NCBI GenBank assembly: GCA_949316495.1
Contig: OX439003.1
Location: 20,769,198-20,833,197 of the forward strand
Source of the DNA: Amphiduros pacificus
Taxonomy: Eukaryota > Annelida > Polychaeta > Phyllodocida > Hesionidae
Direction: 5' to 3'
Length of the DNA: 64,000 nt
The position numbers and the translations under genes are program-made. Shown here in pieces: positions 37,701 to 47,864 of the stretch (position 1 is the stretch's first letter; each line of letters opens with the position of its first letter). The notes under the pieces were generated by a model. It did not search any database. It was not told the origin of the DNA and was given only the letters and a program-made list of their open reading frames with translations.

Positions 37701-39199
37701 TAGGTATTACCATTATTAGGTTTTGGAACGCCATTTTAGCTGTACTGTCTTGCGCATCCCCTTTCTGCCAAATGTCTACACTCTTATAAGTTGCCATCTG
37801 GTGTGGAGAGGTGAGACTTGCTGTGAAGTAGATGAAGACATAATCACCGGAACACATCTGCATGGTACAGGCTGCCAGCAACCACTGCCGGATCTCAGCA
37901 TCAGGTATGCACAATATCACCACTGCACACATATTACATGGCATATGATTAACATAATGTAATCAACTTCATAGACTGCATCATTATTCAACAACGGAAA
38001 TTGTTATCATATAAAATGAATGCTGAACAAGTTTGAGATTTGAAGCATTATTCATCATCTTTTGAAAAACAGATTGCATACCAAAGTTTATCTACAGTCC
38101 TGTATAAATACCAAATGAAACTATACTGATTATACATTTTTGAAGGGACGTGCTTAGGTATGTTGAATTTATTTCATTATTTCTTTTCAAATTATATCAT
38201 ATTTGTGTTAAGTTATTTGCAACCATTTTATAACCGTCAGCTGGATTTCTTTTAATTGCAATGAATCTGACGTTTGGCCAACTCACTAATGTTTTTCTGC
38301 TCATTTATAAAGCTTACTTCACTTACCTCTTGCTACATTTGTAACCTGCGAGAGCACGGTTGTGATGTCGGATTCGGTTGGATCTTCAGCAACATCTGAT
38401 GTCCACAACAAAGTTGATTCTATAAACTTTGTATTTTGTGTGAAAGCTTTAGATAGACCATCTCCTAAGCTATTATAAACATCCCCAGCACTTGAAATAA
38501 CAAATACCCGAAACCAACCAAGTGTCTCGAGAAAATCCAGCATGCGATTTGCTAAAATAAGGAAATTAAAAGAGAATCCTAATATTTATGATCTTGGAGA
38601 ATAATTTGCATTTTGTAACATTTCAAATATAGCTTTATTTCATTTATAGCTTTATTTTCATATTATTTGTGCCACATTAATAAGATACAACCTTATTCTA
38701 ACGTGTTGAACGTTTAATTCTAAATGCGATGTCATTTTATTTAAAATGGAAAAAAAAAACCACAAACCCATTCCATTGTTAGGGCCAAAGCCTCTGACCA
38801 GGGAAGTGTATGTTGTTTTATCACTGAATACTGAAGATGGGGCGGCCCAGGAGAAAATAGGAATATGGCGATAGGAGGCCAACAGCCCCGTAAGGTCCAT
38901 AGCTGAAAGAAATGTTACAGGTTAAGAGAATGCCTTGGATTCTTACCATGTCTCTATTCATTGATACAGTTTTTTTTCAGAATATTTAGAAACCTATATC
39001 GAATCTTGACACCCATATTCGTAGCAATTGAAGCCTAAAGGCCGATAATGTGTTATTAATAGTGGCTTATATACAATAGTGGCTTGACACGATCATATTT
39101 CATAGTGAAACAGAATTACTCTGCATATAGCGAAGTTTTCGTGACTTATCCGCTTCCATATGCTACTATAATATATATATATATATATACTACTATGCT

Positions 39200-39298
<99 letters not shown>

Positions 39299-40872
39299 GT
39301 TTTATGGCAGAAAAGAAAATAATATTTGTTCATTTGGCAGGTTTGAATGTGCATTTATCTGAAGATCTAATAGTGGGTGTTTGAGTACATTTTACCTTTG
39401 TTTGCAATGGTAGAGAATTCCCTGTCATTAAATGTGCACATAATTATTCATTGCAGAAGCGATTTATTTACATTTGAAATTCATCAGATTTTTTTTAAAA
39501 ATCACAATTTCTTCCTGTTGTGAAAATGCCGACATTGGTAATATGACGAAAACTAGTCCGTTTGACAATATCTACATTTCTTTAGTGTTACTGATGGCGC
39601 ATTTCAGATAATTCATTTAAATGAATATTAGAGTAGCCTGCCTATCATATAAATCAAACTGATAAGTATGGAGGTAAATTAGTACATAATAAATGCACAT
39701 TTGTTACATGACACGATGGCTGTTACTTAGATTTTTTGCAATTGTCAAATTTAATATCCAGGAACAAAGCCCTTTGGACAATATAGAGTTACATTTTTAG
39801 TTGTCATTTTAATTTACACACATATCAATTTTCAAGTATATTAGAGGACACTTGTTAGCTTCACATTAAATTGACCTTGACATTAAATTGAATTTTAAGG
39901 CATTCTGTGGATATGGTTTTTTAAAAAAGTAAATGTGATTTTTAAATTTTATGTTAGTTATGTTACTTATGTACTTAACATGATTCAAGCATCAATTGGG
40001 AGACCTCTTTTTGTATGACTGAATTCGCAATTTGAAAGAAGACAAACATTTCTGATAATTCAACAATTTGCCAATATTTACGTCCACTTCATTAATATGA
40101 CTTGAACCCAGCAACGTGATTTAGATATGAGGCACAATTTGTTGAAGATATTGTTCGGATATGGTAACAAAGAGACTTGTATAATAGCAATGTCCACCAC
40201 AAATTTCACAAAAAAATGGTATGTGTTCAGAAAATATTTGTGAAGAATCAAGGATAATGTCTTAGAGTTGCCAGTTAAATACATCAGATCAAAGGGTAAC
40301 TGATCGATTTGATTTGATTTGATTTGATTTGATATGTTGGCCGGTTCACTTTTGTCGATTGTTTGAAACTACATTCATTATACTTTGGTAGCACACATTT
40401 GTGTTGCTCATCAATCAGCTGGCACGTCTGTTGTTAGGGAGATAAGAGACTATCAAGATTTACATCGACAGAAATACACAATACATTACCATCTGAACAT
40501 GGCGGTCCGATGATGACGTCATATGTCTGTCCCGAAGATAAAAGGTCATACATGGCAGATACAGTGGCTTTACTTTCACACTTTGAATCCTTCCATTTAA
40601 TCCTGGAAAATACATATCCATACAAAATATAGTTGTAAATATTGAAATACATGCAAATAGATCATGCATTCAAATTTTAAATGTAAAAAGAGAAACCTGA
40701 AAGTGAATCCATCAAGGAATCCAGGTTTGTTTTGGATTGTTTGTAATGCCAGAGCAATGGCGGACACACTGGACTGGGCATTGTAGGTGGTAGATGTGGA
40801 GTTAGACGGAGCCAACCAAGCTATATATATGTTGGAAGATTGTGTCATTCCTGGAACCACACATACTACCAT
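25764..40872 (-). CDS. Receptor (membrane) guanylyl cyclase, natriuretic-peptide-receptor type
   Basis: Twenty-two coding exons: 40697-40872, 40490-40602, 38768-38902, 38327-38551, 37711-37922, 35381-35491, 34988-35129, 34482-34618, 31944-32125, 31626-31716, 31309-31488, 30829-31005, 30571-30739, 30270-30422, 29894-30062, 29362-29502, 29038-29161, 27604-27672, 27277-27442, 26868-26978, 26336-26427, 25764-26186. All borders are AG/GT and the phases sum to 1,166 codons. It makes cGMP from GTP at the plasma membrane after binding an outside ligand. Order: ligand-binding ectodomain (about 1-450), membrane helix 454-477, kinase-homology domain about 490-790, dimerisation coil about 791-838 ([15 protein letters not shown]), cyclase about 838-1025, C-terminal tail. 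The cyclase has FSDIIGFT and KVETIGDAY (metal aspartates and guanine-specifying Glu) and [19 protein letters not shown]. The kinase part reads HGRLKSSN and DYG, hence a pseudokinase. The true start is uncertain: the ATG at 40872 gives a short signal peptide, but an upstream exon may exist. Ligand unknown. Confidence 0.93.
27950..28230 (+). repeat. Dispersed repeat R1, copy 2 (left part)
   Basis: Matches 12771-13045 in the same orientation at roughly 88% by eye, from ATGACCCAAATCTAAAATGT to GAAAGTAGTTTGGC. It lies in a cyclase intron and is interrupted there by a SINE and a MITE. The right part resumes at 28918-28981 (GGCAGAGGGTGATCTGC to TATGAGATA). Confidence 0.8.
28262..28445 (+). repeat. 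SINE-like element with ATCAA tail
   Basis: A GC-richer body (GGGGCCTGCACCAGGCGGTC... to GGAGCGGCCAACATATC) ends in five ATCAA units. The same 3' end appears in reverse at 40306-40358. It interrupts repeat R1 near TAGTTTGGC. The left border is approximate and A/B boxes are not clear. Confidence 0.6.
28455..28917. mobile_element. 463-bp MITE with 50-bp inverted ends and 9-bp target duplication
   Basis: The left end (TAGTGTTCTCCAATCACCCC..., 28455-28505) is the near-exact reverse complement of 28869-28917, differing by a 2-base indel. Both sides are flanked by AATTGGCAG (28446-28454 and 28918-28926). Inner hairpins include CGCCAGCTGCAAAAA at 28683 with its complement ending near 28778. No open frame. 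A 9-bp duplication and long inverted ends are typical of Mutator-like (MULE) elements, so a MULE-derived MITE is the best guess. Another end fragment lies at 8154-8185. Confidence 0.85.
29568..29880. repeat. Degenerate tandem repeat of about 55 bp in a cyclase intron
   Basis: The phrases AGGTTTTGTAAA, AATATCTCATAT and ATTGACCATTTTTACAAAA recur about six times with drift between the exons at 29362-29502 and 29894-30062. Confidence 0.7.
31022..31174. repeat. Insertion made of pieces of the same gene, between 20-bp direct repeats
   Basis: TAACAAGTTTCCATTTTATG stands at 31022-31041 and again at 31155-31174. Between them, 31075-31140 copies the 3' end of the cyclase exon 34482-34618 with its splice donor (AAAGCTTACAGTGT...), and 31041-31072 copies a stretch at 33578-33609 from the next intron (CCACCATAAAAGTG). 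It is not an active exon: the acceptor part is missing. Confidence 0.85.
33025..33091 (+). repeat. 3' tail of a CR1/L2-type retroposon or SINE
   Basis: AAGCGCTTCGAGCAGACTTG, then GGTCTGATATAGCGCTATAT and a run of ATT triplets. The tail is nearly the same as the 3' end of the LINE at 44038-44099 (minus sense). The 5' limit of the copy is unclear; 32760-33024 may belong to it. Confidence 0.65.
34690..34915. repeat. Local direct duplication of about 100 bp
   Basis: TATGTATCCCACTGCAAGGT to TTCTTGCTCTCCACCCC occurs at about 34704-34793 and 34828-34916, each preceded by ATA/ATT triplets, in the intron between exons 34482-34618 and 34988-35129. Confidence 0.8.
35557..35946. repeat. 26-bp minisatellite, 15 copies, beside a cyclase exon
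   Basis: The unit ATCAACCCTTGTGAACTAAG + TCATAT repeats exactly 15 times in 390 bases. Only a few positions vary (GTGTAC, TTTGAAC variants). It ends 66 bases from the splice acceptor of exon 35381-35491 and has no spacers, so it is a plain minisatellite. Confidence 0.97.
39168..39296. repeat. TA dinucleotide microsatellite
   Basis: A short TA run with CTACTATGCTACTA interruptions, then more than 45 uninterrupted TA units, in the intron between cyclase exons 38768-38902 and 40490-40602. Assembly length may be unreliable. Confidence 0.95.
40306..40358 (-). repeat. 3' fragment of the ATCAA-tailed SINE
   Basis: In reverse sense it reads CGACAAAAGTGAACCGGCCA then ACATATC and five ATCAA units, matching the end of the element at 28262-28445. 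It is truncated at the 5' side. Confidence 0.75.
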
Positions 40873-40911
40873 GATGCCAATAATCGTGAGGCGTAGCGGT
40901 GCTATGCTCAC

Positions 40912-42616
40912 CTGGAACTGAGTCAGATATAATTGTAAAATTATGTTGCCAATAATATATGGATGAATTGTAAAATGGTACATTATACACACTCTGTTTG
41001 TTATTATTCCGTTATTTGAGCTGCGGTTCACAAAAATAAAAATAAAAAGTTTATCATGTTACAATAAGTCTACATTAATATTTAGTGTAAAGAGATCATA
41101 CCAACCTTATATGTATTTTTGGGGAACATTTCAAATACCATATTTGTATGTAGCCCAGTAATGCCTGCATGAATATAATGATTAAACTCTGGTTTTTATT
41201 TCAATCCTGGTGAATATTATGCACAGAAGTTCAGGTTCAAATTGAAGAGCTCCATTATTTACATTTGGTATTATTGCACAGAAGTATTGAAGATTTGGGT
41301 CTTGAAACCAATACTCCACAAACATAAAAAATGCTGTGTAAATATATTGGCTATTGAATATTTACCTCCATACCTCCTCACACTTGAACATGTGGAAGCA
41401 CGGCCATACACTAAAGCGTCAATCACTCAATATGAATATACTTTAACATTATGATCAATGTCTGACCAAACAACTGGTGATGAATATTGAAAAGAAAACA
41501 TTATGATATGAAGATATCTTTTGAAAGGCTGGATTAACTGTATGACATTGACTTTGGCTTCAAATGGCACAGATTTGATCATCAATATATTGTGTGTATT
41601 GAACGTATGGGTGGGAAAATAAAATGTCTTATTGGAACCACATTTAAAGGATTCTTTATCAGGATTATTCTTGATATATTGTTAATATCATATTGTTTTA
41701 TTTGTTCAGCAATACTAACTTATCGGTATTCCCTAAAGTGAATTTAATAACACTTTTCCTCATTTCTGAAAACTGGGATAGAAAAAATCCTCCTCATTGA
41801 AATATTTATGATACACCAACCTATTTCATGGTTGTGGATGAAACTAGTAAATTACTTGACAATCTGATTTGTCGATCTGGGAGATGATAATCAATATTGA
41901 TTTCTATTAGGCATGTGTATATATATCCATCATTGCTTCCTTCAGACCTCAGATCAACTCATAGAACACTTTCAGCGTGTTTAAACGATGCATGGCAGAA
42001 TCCTTGGATCCTAAAACTTCGATTGAAGATTGAAGTATTTCTATTTGCAAATTGGACACTATCAGATCATTGTATGCGGGATATCATATCAGTTGAAATA
42101 TGAAAGGTTTTTATTTTTAATTTCACTAGCACTGCTTGTTTTTTGCTTTCATTTTTCCTTTACAATATCTGATTATTTTCGTTTTTTACGTATATCTATG
42201 TATAAATGTTCTTTATGAATTAACGCAGCATTTGCACGTTGTGACTTCGTCATCATTCTCCGGTGAGATAGGTTTAACTGTGGCAGATAGAAGCAGAACT
42301 ATCTTGATTAATTGTGTGTATGCACTATATGTACTAAACTAAAAATCTAGGTTAATACACATATGCATGTCAAAATCACAACACAGAGCGGGTGAAATCT
42401 GAGCGGTATCGTACGGTGGCGAGAATTAAAAAGTTGTTTTCTTTAATCTTTATATATCAACTATATAAGTATATAATCACCTGAATCTGAATTTTAACGT
42501 GATTTTTGCACAATTTCAACACAACAAAAATATGCTTAATACGTAAAAGAATATAGTAGAAAAATTATAAACCAGACACTATAGTTGTAATAACAAAAAG
42601 ATCTCCACCAAGGTAA
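40912..42616. other. Upstream region of the guanylyl cyclase gene, no gene seen
   Basis: AT-rich, with no convincing coding frame. An extra 5' exon of the cyclase is possible: the sequence just above 40911 reads as a splice acceptor (TTCCAG in minus sense) and the frame stays open there with hydrophobic residues. Confidence 0.4.
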
Positions 42617-42797
42617 TGTTAACACCAGCCAGCTGGGCTGGACAGACAACAAACACATCTACATTGGATCAGACACAATACTCGAAGCTTCGGGTAGTCT
42701 TTATTGAGGGTATATATATGATGCTACTTTTACTCAATTTAGCAGCTAGGGATGAGGTATAACATTGAGGGACTGTGAGGATTTCTCACTTGTTACA
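42617..42797 (-). mobile_element. Isolated LTR-like fossil, 181 bp
   Basis: In minus sense it starts TGTAACAAGTGAG and ends GGTGTTAACA, has a CAATAAAG signal, and is preceded by a purine run (GGTGGGGCGGAG) like a polypurine tract. This fits a 3' LTR with a little internal sequence left on the right. Only a fragment is present and no protein part is recognisable. Age cannot be given. Confidence 0.45.
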
Positions 42798-44037
42798 CTC
42801 CGCCCCACCAAGAATAAACAGAGCAAATTAATACACATGACTATAGCATACAATTTCTTCATGAGACAATGAATTTTGGTGCTAGAACCAGCTCGTGTAT
42901 ATTTTTGTAATGATATGTAAACCTTGAATTTAATCATTGATAATATTTCAAATAGGTAGTTTGTTTCACAGATGGATAATTCCTTTGGTGCTGGGAAATT
43001 CATAATCTACCGAAGTTGGATATTGGGCAGTCTTAGACACGCCCTGGTTGCAGGTATTATTATGACCTGATTATGTTGATCCCTTTTTTAATATATTCAT
43101 AAAAGTTGTGATTCAAGAGTTGGCTGATGGTATCTTCTTTGTACATTGACTGTTGATCTCAAATATAGGTGTATCACTGTAGGTCTTGTTGAGTCATCTG
43201 TTGTCTGTGCCCTGGTGTTAATGGCTTCCATATTTTGTGGTGGTACCTTTTTCTTAAAAAACATTTTCTATCATATATTTTATCATATATTTTATATTCA
43301 GAAATATTTCATGCTTTATACTTGATTTATTGTCTTTCTGGTTGTTCCAATCACATATTTATTGATTGACCTTGGCATGGCATTTAATTCAACCTTTTTA
43401 CACAACATTCATGTGTATTTCACAACACACAATACTGTTGAAATAATTTCCAATGGAATTACCCAAAACTATTTTCATAAGGCTGTCTGTACCTTGAGGA
43501 CTGCAATTACTATACAAATCACATTACTTCTATACATACTCACTTTCATAATGTATAAAAGTAGGACTGCTCAAAACCTACTTATTTATTTTTAATAAGC
43601 AGTTTCTTTTTTTTTATAAATCTATAGTCCAATTAATACAAATAATCACAACAATTAGACACTGAATTATTCCCCAAAACACTCAGAGTATTATGTGTAA
43701 GCCCATATAATAGTGCACATAATTTAAGTAAACAATAAAGAAATCTGTTAAATGTGATCACTCACAGACTCAAAAATTAGGCTAATGCAGCTGAACTGAA
43801 TCACCTGTATTTTGAATAAGATTTCTGACACTTTTGATTTATATGATTTCCAAATAAACTAGAAGGTTTGTGCATGCCACAAAACTGAGGTCAGCACAGT
43901 ATTTAATGCATACAAGTTCATGCACTATCCAACTCACAAATGTTAATTTCTTTTGTGTTATGAGTCGGTCAAAGCAATCTAGTTACATATTTTATTCTCA
44001 AAATCATGACCATATTATACAGGACATATATATATAC
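42798..44037. other. Intergenic, no gene seen
   Basis: AT-rich. The first 200 bases may be the remnant interior of the LTR fossil. Nothing else is recognisable. Confidence 0.4.
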
Positions 44038-44090
44038 AATAATAATAATAATAATAAAATTTATATAGCGCTGATACCAGACAAGTCTGT

Positions 44091-47000
44091 TCATAGCGCT
44101 GAGCTCAGGACATGCATCCTGAAGAGATGAGTTTTCAGCCTACTCTTAAACGAGGAGACTGAAGTGCTTGTCCTAATATTAGTAGGCAAGGAATTCCATA
44201 GCCTTGGACCCACAGATGAGAAGGCCCTGTCACCTACTGTCCTTAGCCTAGTATTAGGTACTTGTAAGTGGGTGCCATCATTGGATCGTAGACAGCGTTC
44301 ACCTTCTTTAATCAGGAGTAGGTCCCGTAAGTAAGGCGGAGCCTTACCATTAAGGGCTTTCCAGGCCAGTAGCAGAATTTTAAAATCAATTCTCGCGTGA
44401 ACAGGAAGCCAGTGCAGTTCCTGTAATTTTCCTGAAATGTGATCAAATTTCCTGATTTTTCCTACTACCCGTGCTGCAGAGTTTTGGAGGTATTGCAGTT
44501 TTTTGATGTCAGTTTTAGGAAGACCTGCTAGAAGAGCATTTCCATAGTCAAGGGTGGATGTAACAAAAGCATGGGTAAGTGTTACAGCGGTCTTCTCGTC
44601 TAGACAATGTCTAATGGCCGCCAAGTTCCTAATGTGATAATAGCCTTTCTGACACATTTTCTTGATCTGAGCCTTCATGTCCATGTTGGAGTCAAATGTG
44701 ATACCAAGGTCAACCACAGATTGACTAGGAGCAATATCAGATTCACCCACTTTGATTGTGGTTGGGATACTGCTATGGGTGGTAGTACTGTACCTGTCAG
44801 TACATATGAGCATCTCAGTTTTTCCATCATTTATCTTCATCTTGTTTGATATGAGGAAATTCCTAACCTCACTGACACACTCCTCTAGTTTGTGTCTGCT
44901 CATATCCACATGATGGGGAGAAGCGTGGTCGACAGGAATGTAGATCTGAGTATCATCTGCATAAATGTGATAGCTCAGACCATATTTAGCAAGTATATCA
45001 GACAGGGGTGTCATGTAAATGGTGAACAATATAGGACCTAGGACTGAGCCTTGGGGTACCCCATATTTTAGGGATTTGAGACGGGATCTATGGATCCCCA
45101 CTTTCACACATTGCTTCCTGTCCATTAGGTATGACCGAATCCAGGAGAGTGCATGACCTTTGACGTTGCATCTATCCCTCAGTCTGTCCAAAAGTATTTG
45201 ATGGTCAATAGTGTCAAAGGCAGCGGAAAGGTCAAGCAACAGCAAGATAACTGACTTTCTACTGTCTAGAGCACCCAAGATATCATTCTGCACTTTCAAC
45301 AAAGCGGTTTCAGTGCTGTGATATTCTTTGTAGGCTGATTGAAACTTGTCAGTAAGACCATTCCTTACAAGATGGGGGACTAGTTGGTCTGCAACCGCCC
45401 TCTCAGTTAGTTTAGAGACAAATGTTAGGTTTGAGACAGGCCTATAATTTTTTTCCACCAGTTCTAGACCAAGTTTCTTCAGCAGGGGTGTTATGATGGC
45501 TATTTTCATATTTTCCGATACTGCTGATTCAGTCAATGATTTATTTATGATGGAAGTAATTATTGGTAGGAGGTCCTCTAAGAGGTCATGTAAAAGCCAG
45601 GTTGGAATAGGATCCAGCTCACATGACTTCTTTGCAGACCTTTTGACCAATTTCCGAACGTCGTCAGTGGTTAAGGGTTTGAACCTTTCCAGACATGTAG
45701 TACTATTGTTCGCAGTGTCGCCTGGTGGCGAGGTTTGGCGGGATGGAGCATTATCAATGTCCAGGCGGATTCTCTCTATTTTTTCAAGAAAGAATGTGTT
45801 AAATTTCTCAGCTTGGGTGATCTCGCAGTCAGATTTAGGCATAGGTGTGTCCTTTTTCTTGTGCATGACTGTGTCGATGACTCTAAAGAGCTTTTTAGGG
45901 TCATGTTTGTTTTCCTCAACCAGGTTGGAAAAATATGCTGATTGAGCAGATTTAAGCATTGAGTTGTATTTGTTCCTTTGAGAGTTATACAGCTCCTTGT
46001 CAATGTGAGAGCCAGTCTTGCTCATTTTCCTCTCAAGCCTCCTCTTGAGAGATCTTTCCAGCTTTAATTTGTCACACATCCAAGGTACAGGTTTGCGCTG
46101 AGTGACCTTGGCAACCTTGATCGGAGCATGTTTATCCATGAGTGATGTTAGTTCCTTGTCATAGTAATCCACCATATCTCTCAGGGATAGGTGATCCCAT
46201 GTTGTATCACTATCAGTTAGGGATTTGATGTCCCTCCTTAGGGACTCAAGATCTAAGCCCTTGAAGTTCCTATATTTGATAGATGTTTTGGGGGGTTTTG
46301 GGGGAGTTATGTCTAGGTATATCTTAATCATTTTATGATCAGATATGTATTCATCCACCAGGTGGCTATTCAGGAACTTGTTGCCCCTGAAGGTAATGAT
46401 TAGATCAAGGGTGTTCCCTAACCTATGGGTTGGTTCATGAACCCATTGTTTTAGATCAAAGGTAGATAGAATATCATTAAACTTAATGACATCAGGCTTT
46501 AAGGGGAGGTTGACATGGAAGTTGTAGTCACCAAGGAAAATGACCTCATGACTAAATGACCCATAGTGTGCCACCAGCTGTGTGAACTCATCATAAAACT
46601 CAGAGTAGGTGTATCTATTCCGATTAGATGGTTCAGGTCTATATATCACCACAAACGTTATCTTTTTTCCCTTCAGTGTAATGGATGCCTCCATGAGCTC
46701 CATGGTGGTGACCACTGGTTGGTTGGCCCTATTGGTTGTGAAAGGGAGTTCAGATTTGTACAAAATCCCTACTCATCCCCCTGTCCGACCAATCCTAGGA
46801 AAAGACTCAAATTCAAGTGAGCCTTTTTCAAGTTCATGTTTGACCATGTCAGATTTTGAGTCATGCATCCAAGTTTCAGTCATGAACAGGGCATCAAGGT
46901 CATGTTCAGTAAAATAATCTTTTACTGGCAGGATCTTGCTAGATATGCTCTGTACATTGCAACATCCAATGTTTAATGTTTTCTTCCCGTTCCTATTAAG

Positions 47001-47810
47001 ATTCTTACTACGAGAATGTTGTTTGTTTACAAACCGTGGCTGACCACGTGGCGCAGAGCGAGCACGTGTAGTCAGAGCCGGCCCCGCAGGGCTCACTGTA
47101 TTGTGATTGGCCTGGTCAGACCACGTGGTATAGTTGGGCGTGGCTTGTTCATAAGATGAATGTCCATTATATCGTAAACAATTGAATCGATTACTGTTAC
47201 GACACGGACCCGTGTCCCCCTGATTGGCTGCTTTCGGCCACATGATCACAGTGGGCATGGTTTTCCAGCACGTGGATGCTGTCTGGATAGTTGAGCCTGA
47301 AAGGCGAACACGTGCTTGTGTGATGGACTGAAACATTTCAGAGAGACTTTTCAGGCCATATTCAACGTGGACCACCGTATTTGTAGCAATCTGTGTTGCA
47401 TACCCGCCAGAGCCATCTGGTGGTGGTTTTTTTGGGGTCGAGCCCCATAGTTCAATATTTCTGCCCAGTTTATGAGTTGGATTTTGTTCAAAATAGACAT
47501 ATTCTTTTAATGTTAAGAAATGAGGCTTCATGTCAGATATTCTGCTATATTTTCTATTAGAAAAGAGTAGTTGTTTAATTTCAATAATACTACAACAGTT
47601 TTTTATTTTGAGAATATTAAGATTTGCCTCTTCTGTATGACGTTTACATAAGACAATATTATTTGATTTATAGTAAGGGTTTGTGACTTCATTGATGGAC
47701 AAAGGGGTTGTAAGGTAGTTCTTTGTCAGTTTATTACCATAGAAATTTACATCCATACGTTTAATACATTCACAAACTAATATACTTTTTATAATATTGC
47801 TATTACTCAT
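44091..47810 (-). CDS. LINE ORF2: endonuclease and reverse transcriptase, one internal stop
   Basis: About 1,239 codons. A weakly conserved N-terminal part of some 275 residues is followed by an AP-type endonuclease (LNIGCCNVQSISS, ALFMTETW, VIFLGDYNFHV, YISDHKMI). Then comes reverse transcriptase (NYRPVSNLTFVSKLTERAV, FQSAYKEYHSTETALL, LLLDLSAAFDTIDH, GVPQGSVLGPILF, YHIYADDTQIYI) and the C-terminal region of the CR1/L2 group (LRTVGDRAFSSVGPRLWNSL). There is no RNase H. One in-frame TGA at 46773-46775 interrupts the endonuclease where the family has glycine (GRTGG*VGI, expected GGGVG). A single GGA-to-TGA change would explain it. The ATG at 47810 is 18 codons after the ORF1 stop, in the same frame. 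Confidence 0.93.
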
Positions 47811-47864
47811 ACATATAGAATAGTCCAGTTGATAATTAATATTAAATGGCTCTGGCCAGTCCCA

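Noticed and set aside
39168-39296. TA run as a replication origin or regulatory element
   Set aside because: A simple dinucleotide microsatellite explains it fully.
46773-46775. Selenocysteine or read-through meaning for the TGA in the LINE endonuclease
   Set aside because: The family has glycine (GGA) at this site, one base from TGA, and no selenocysteine insertion element is evident; a plain mutation is simpler.
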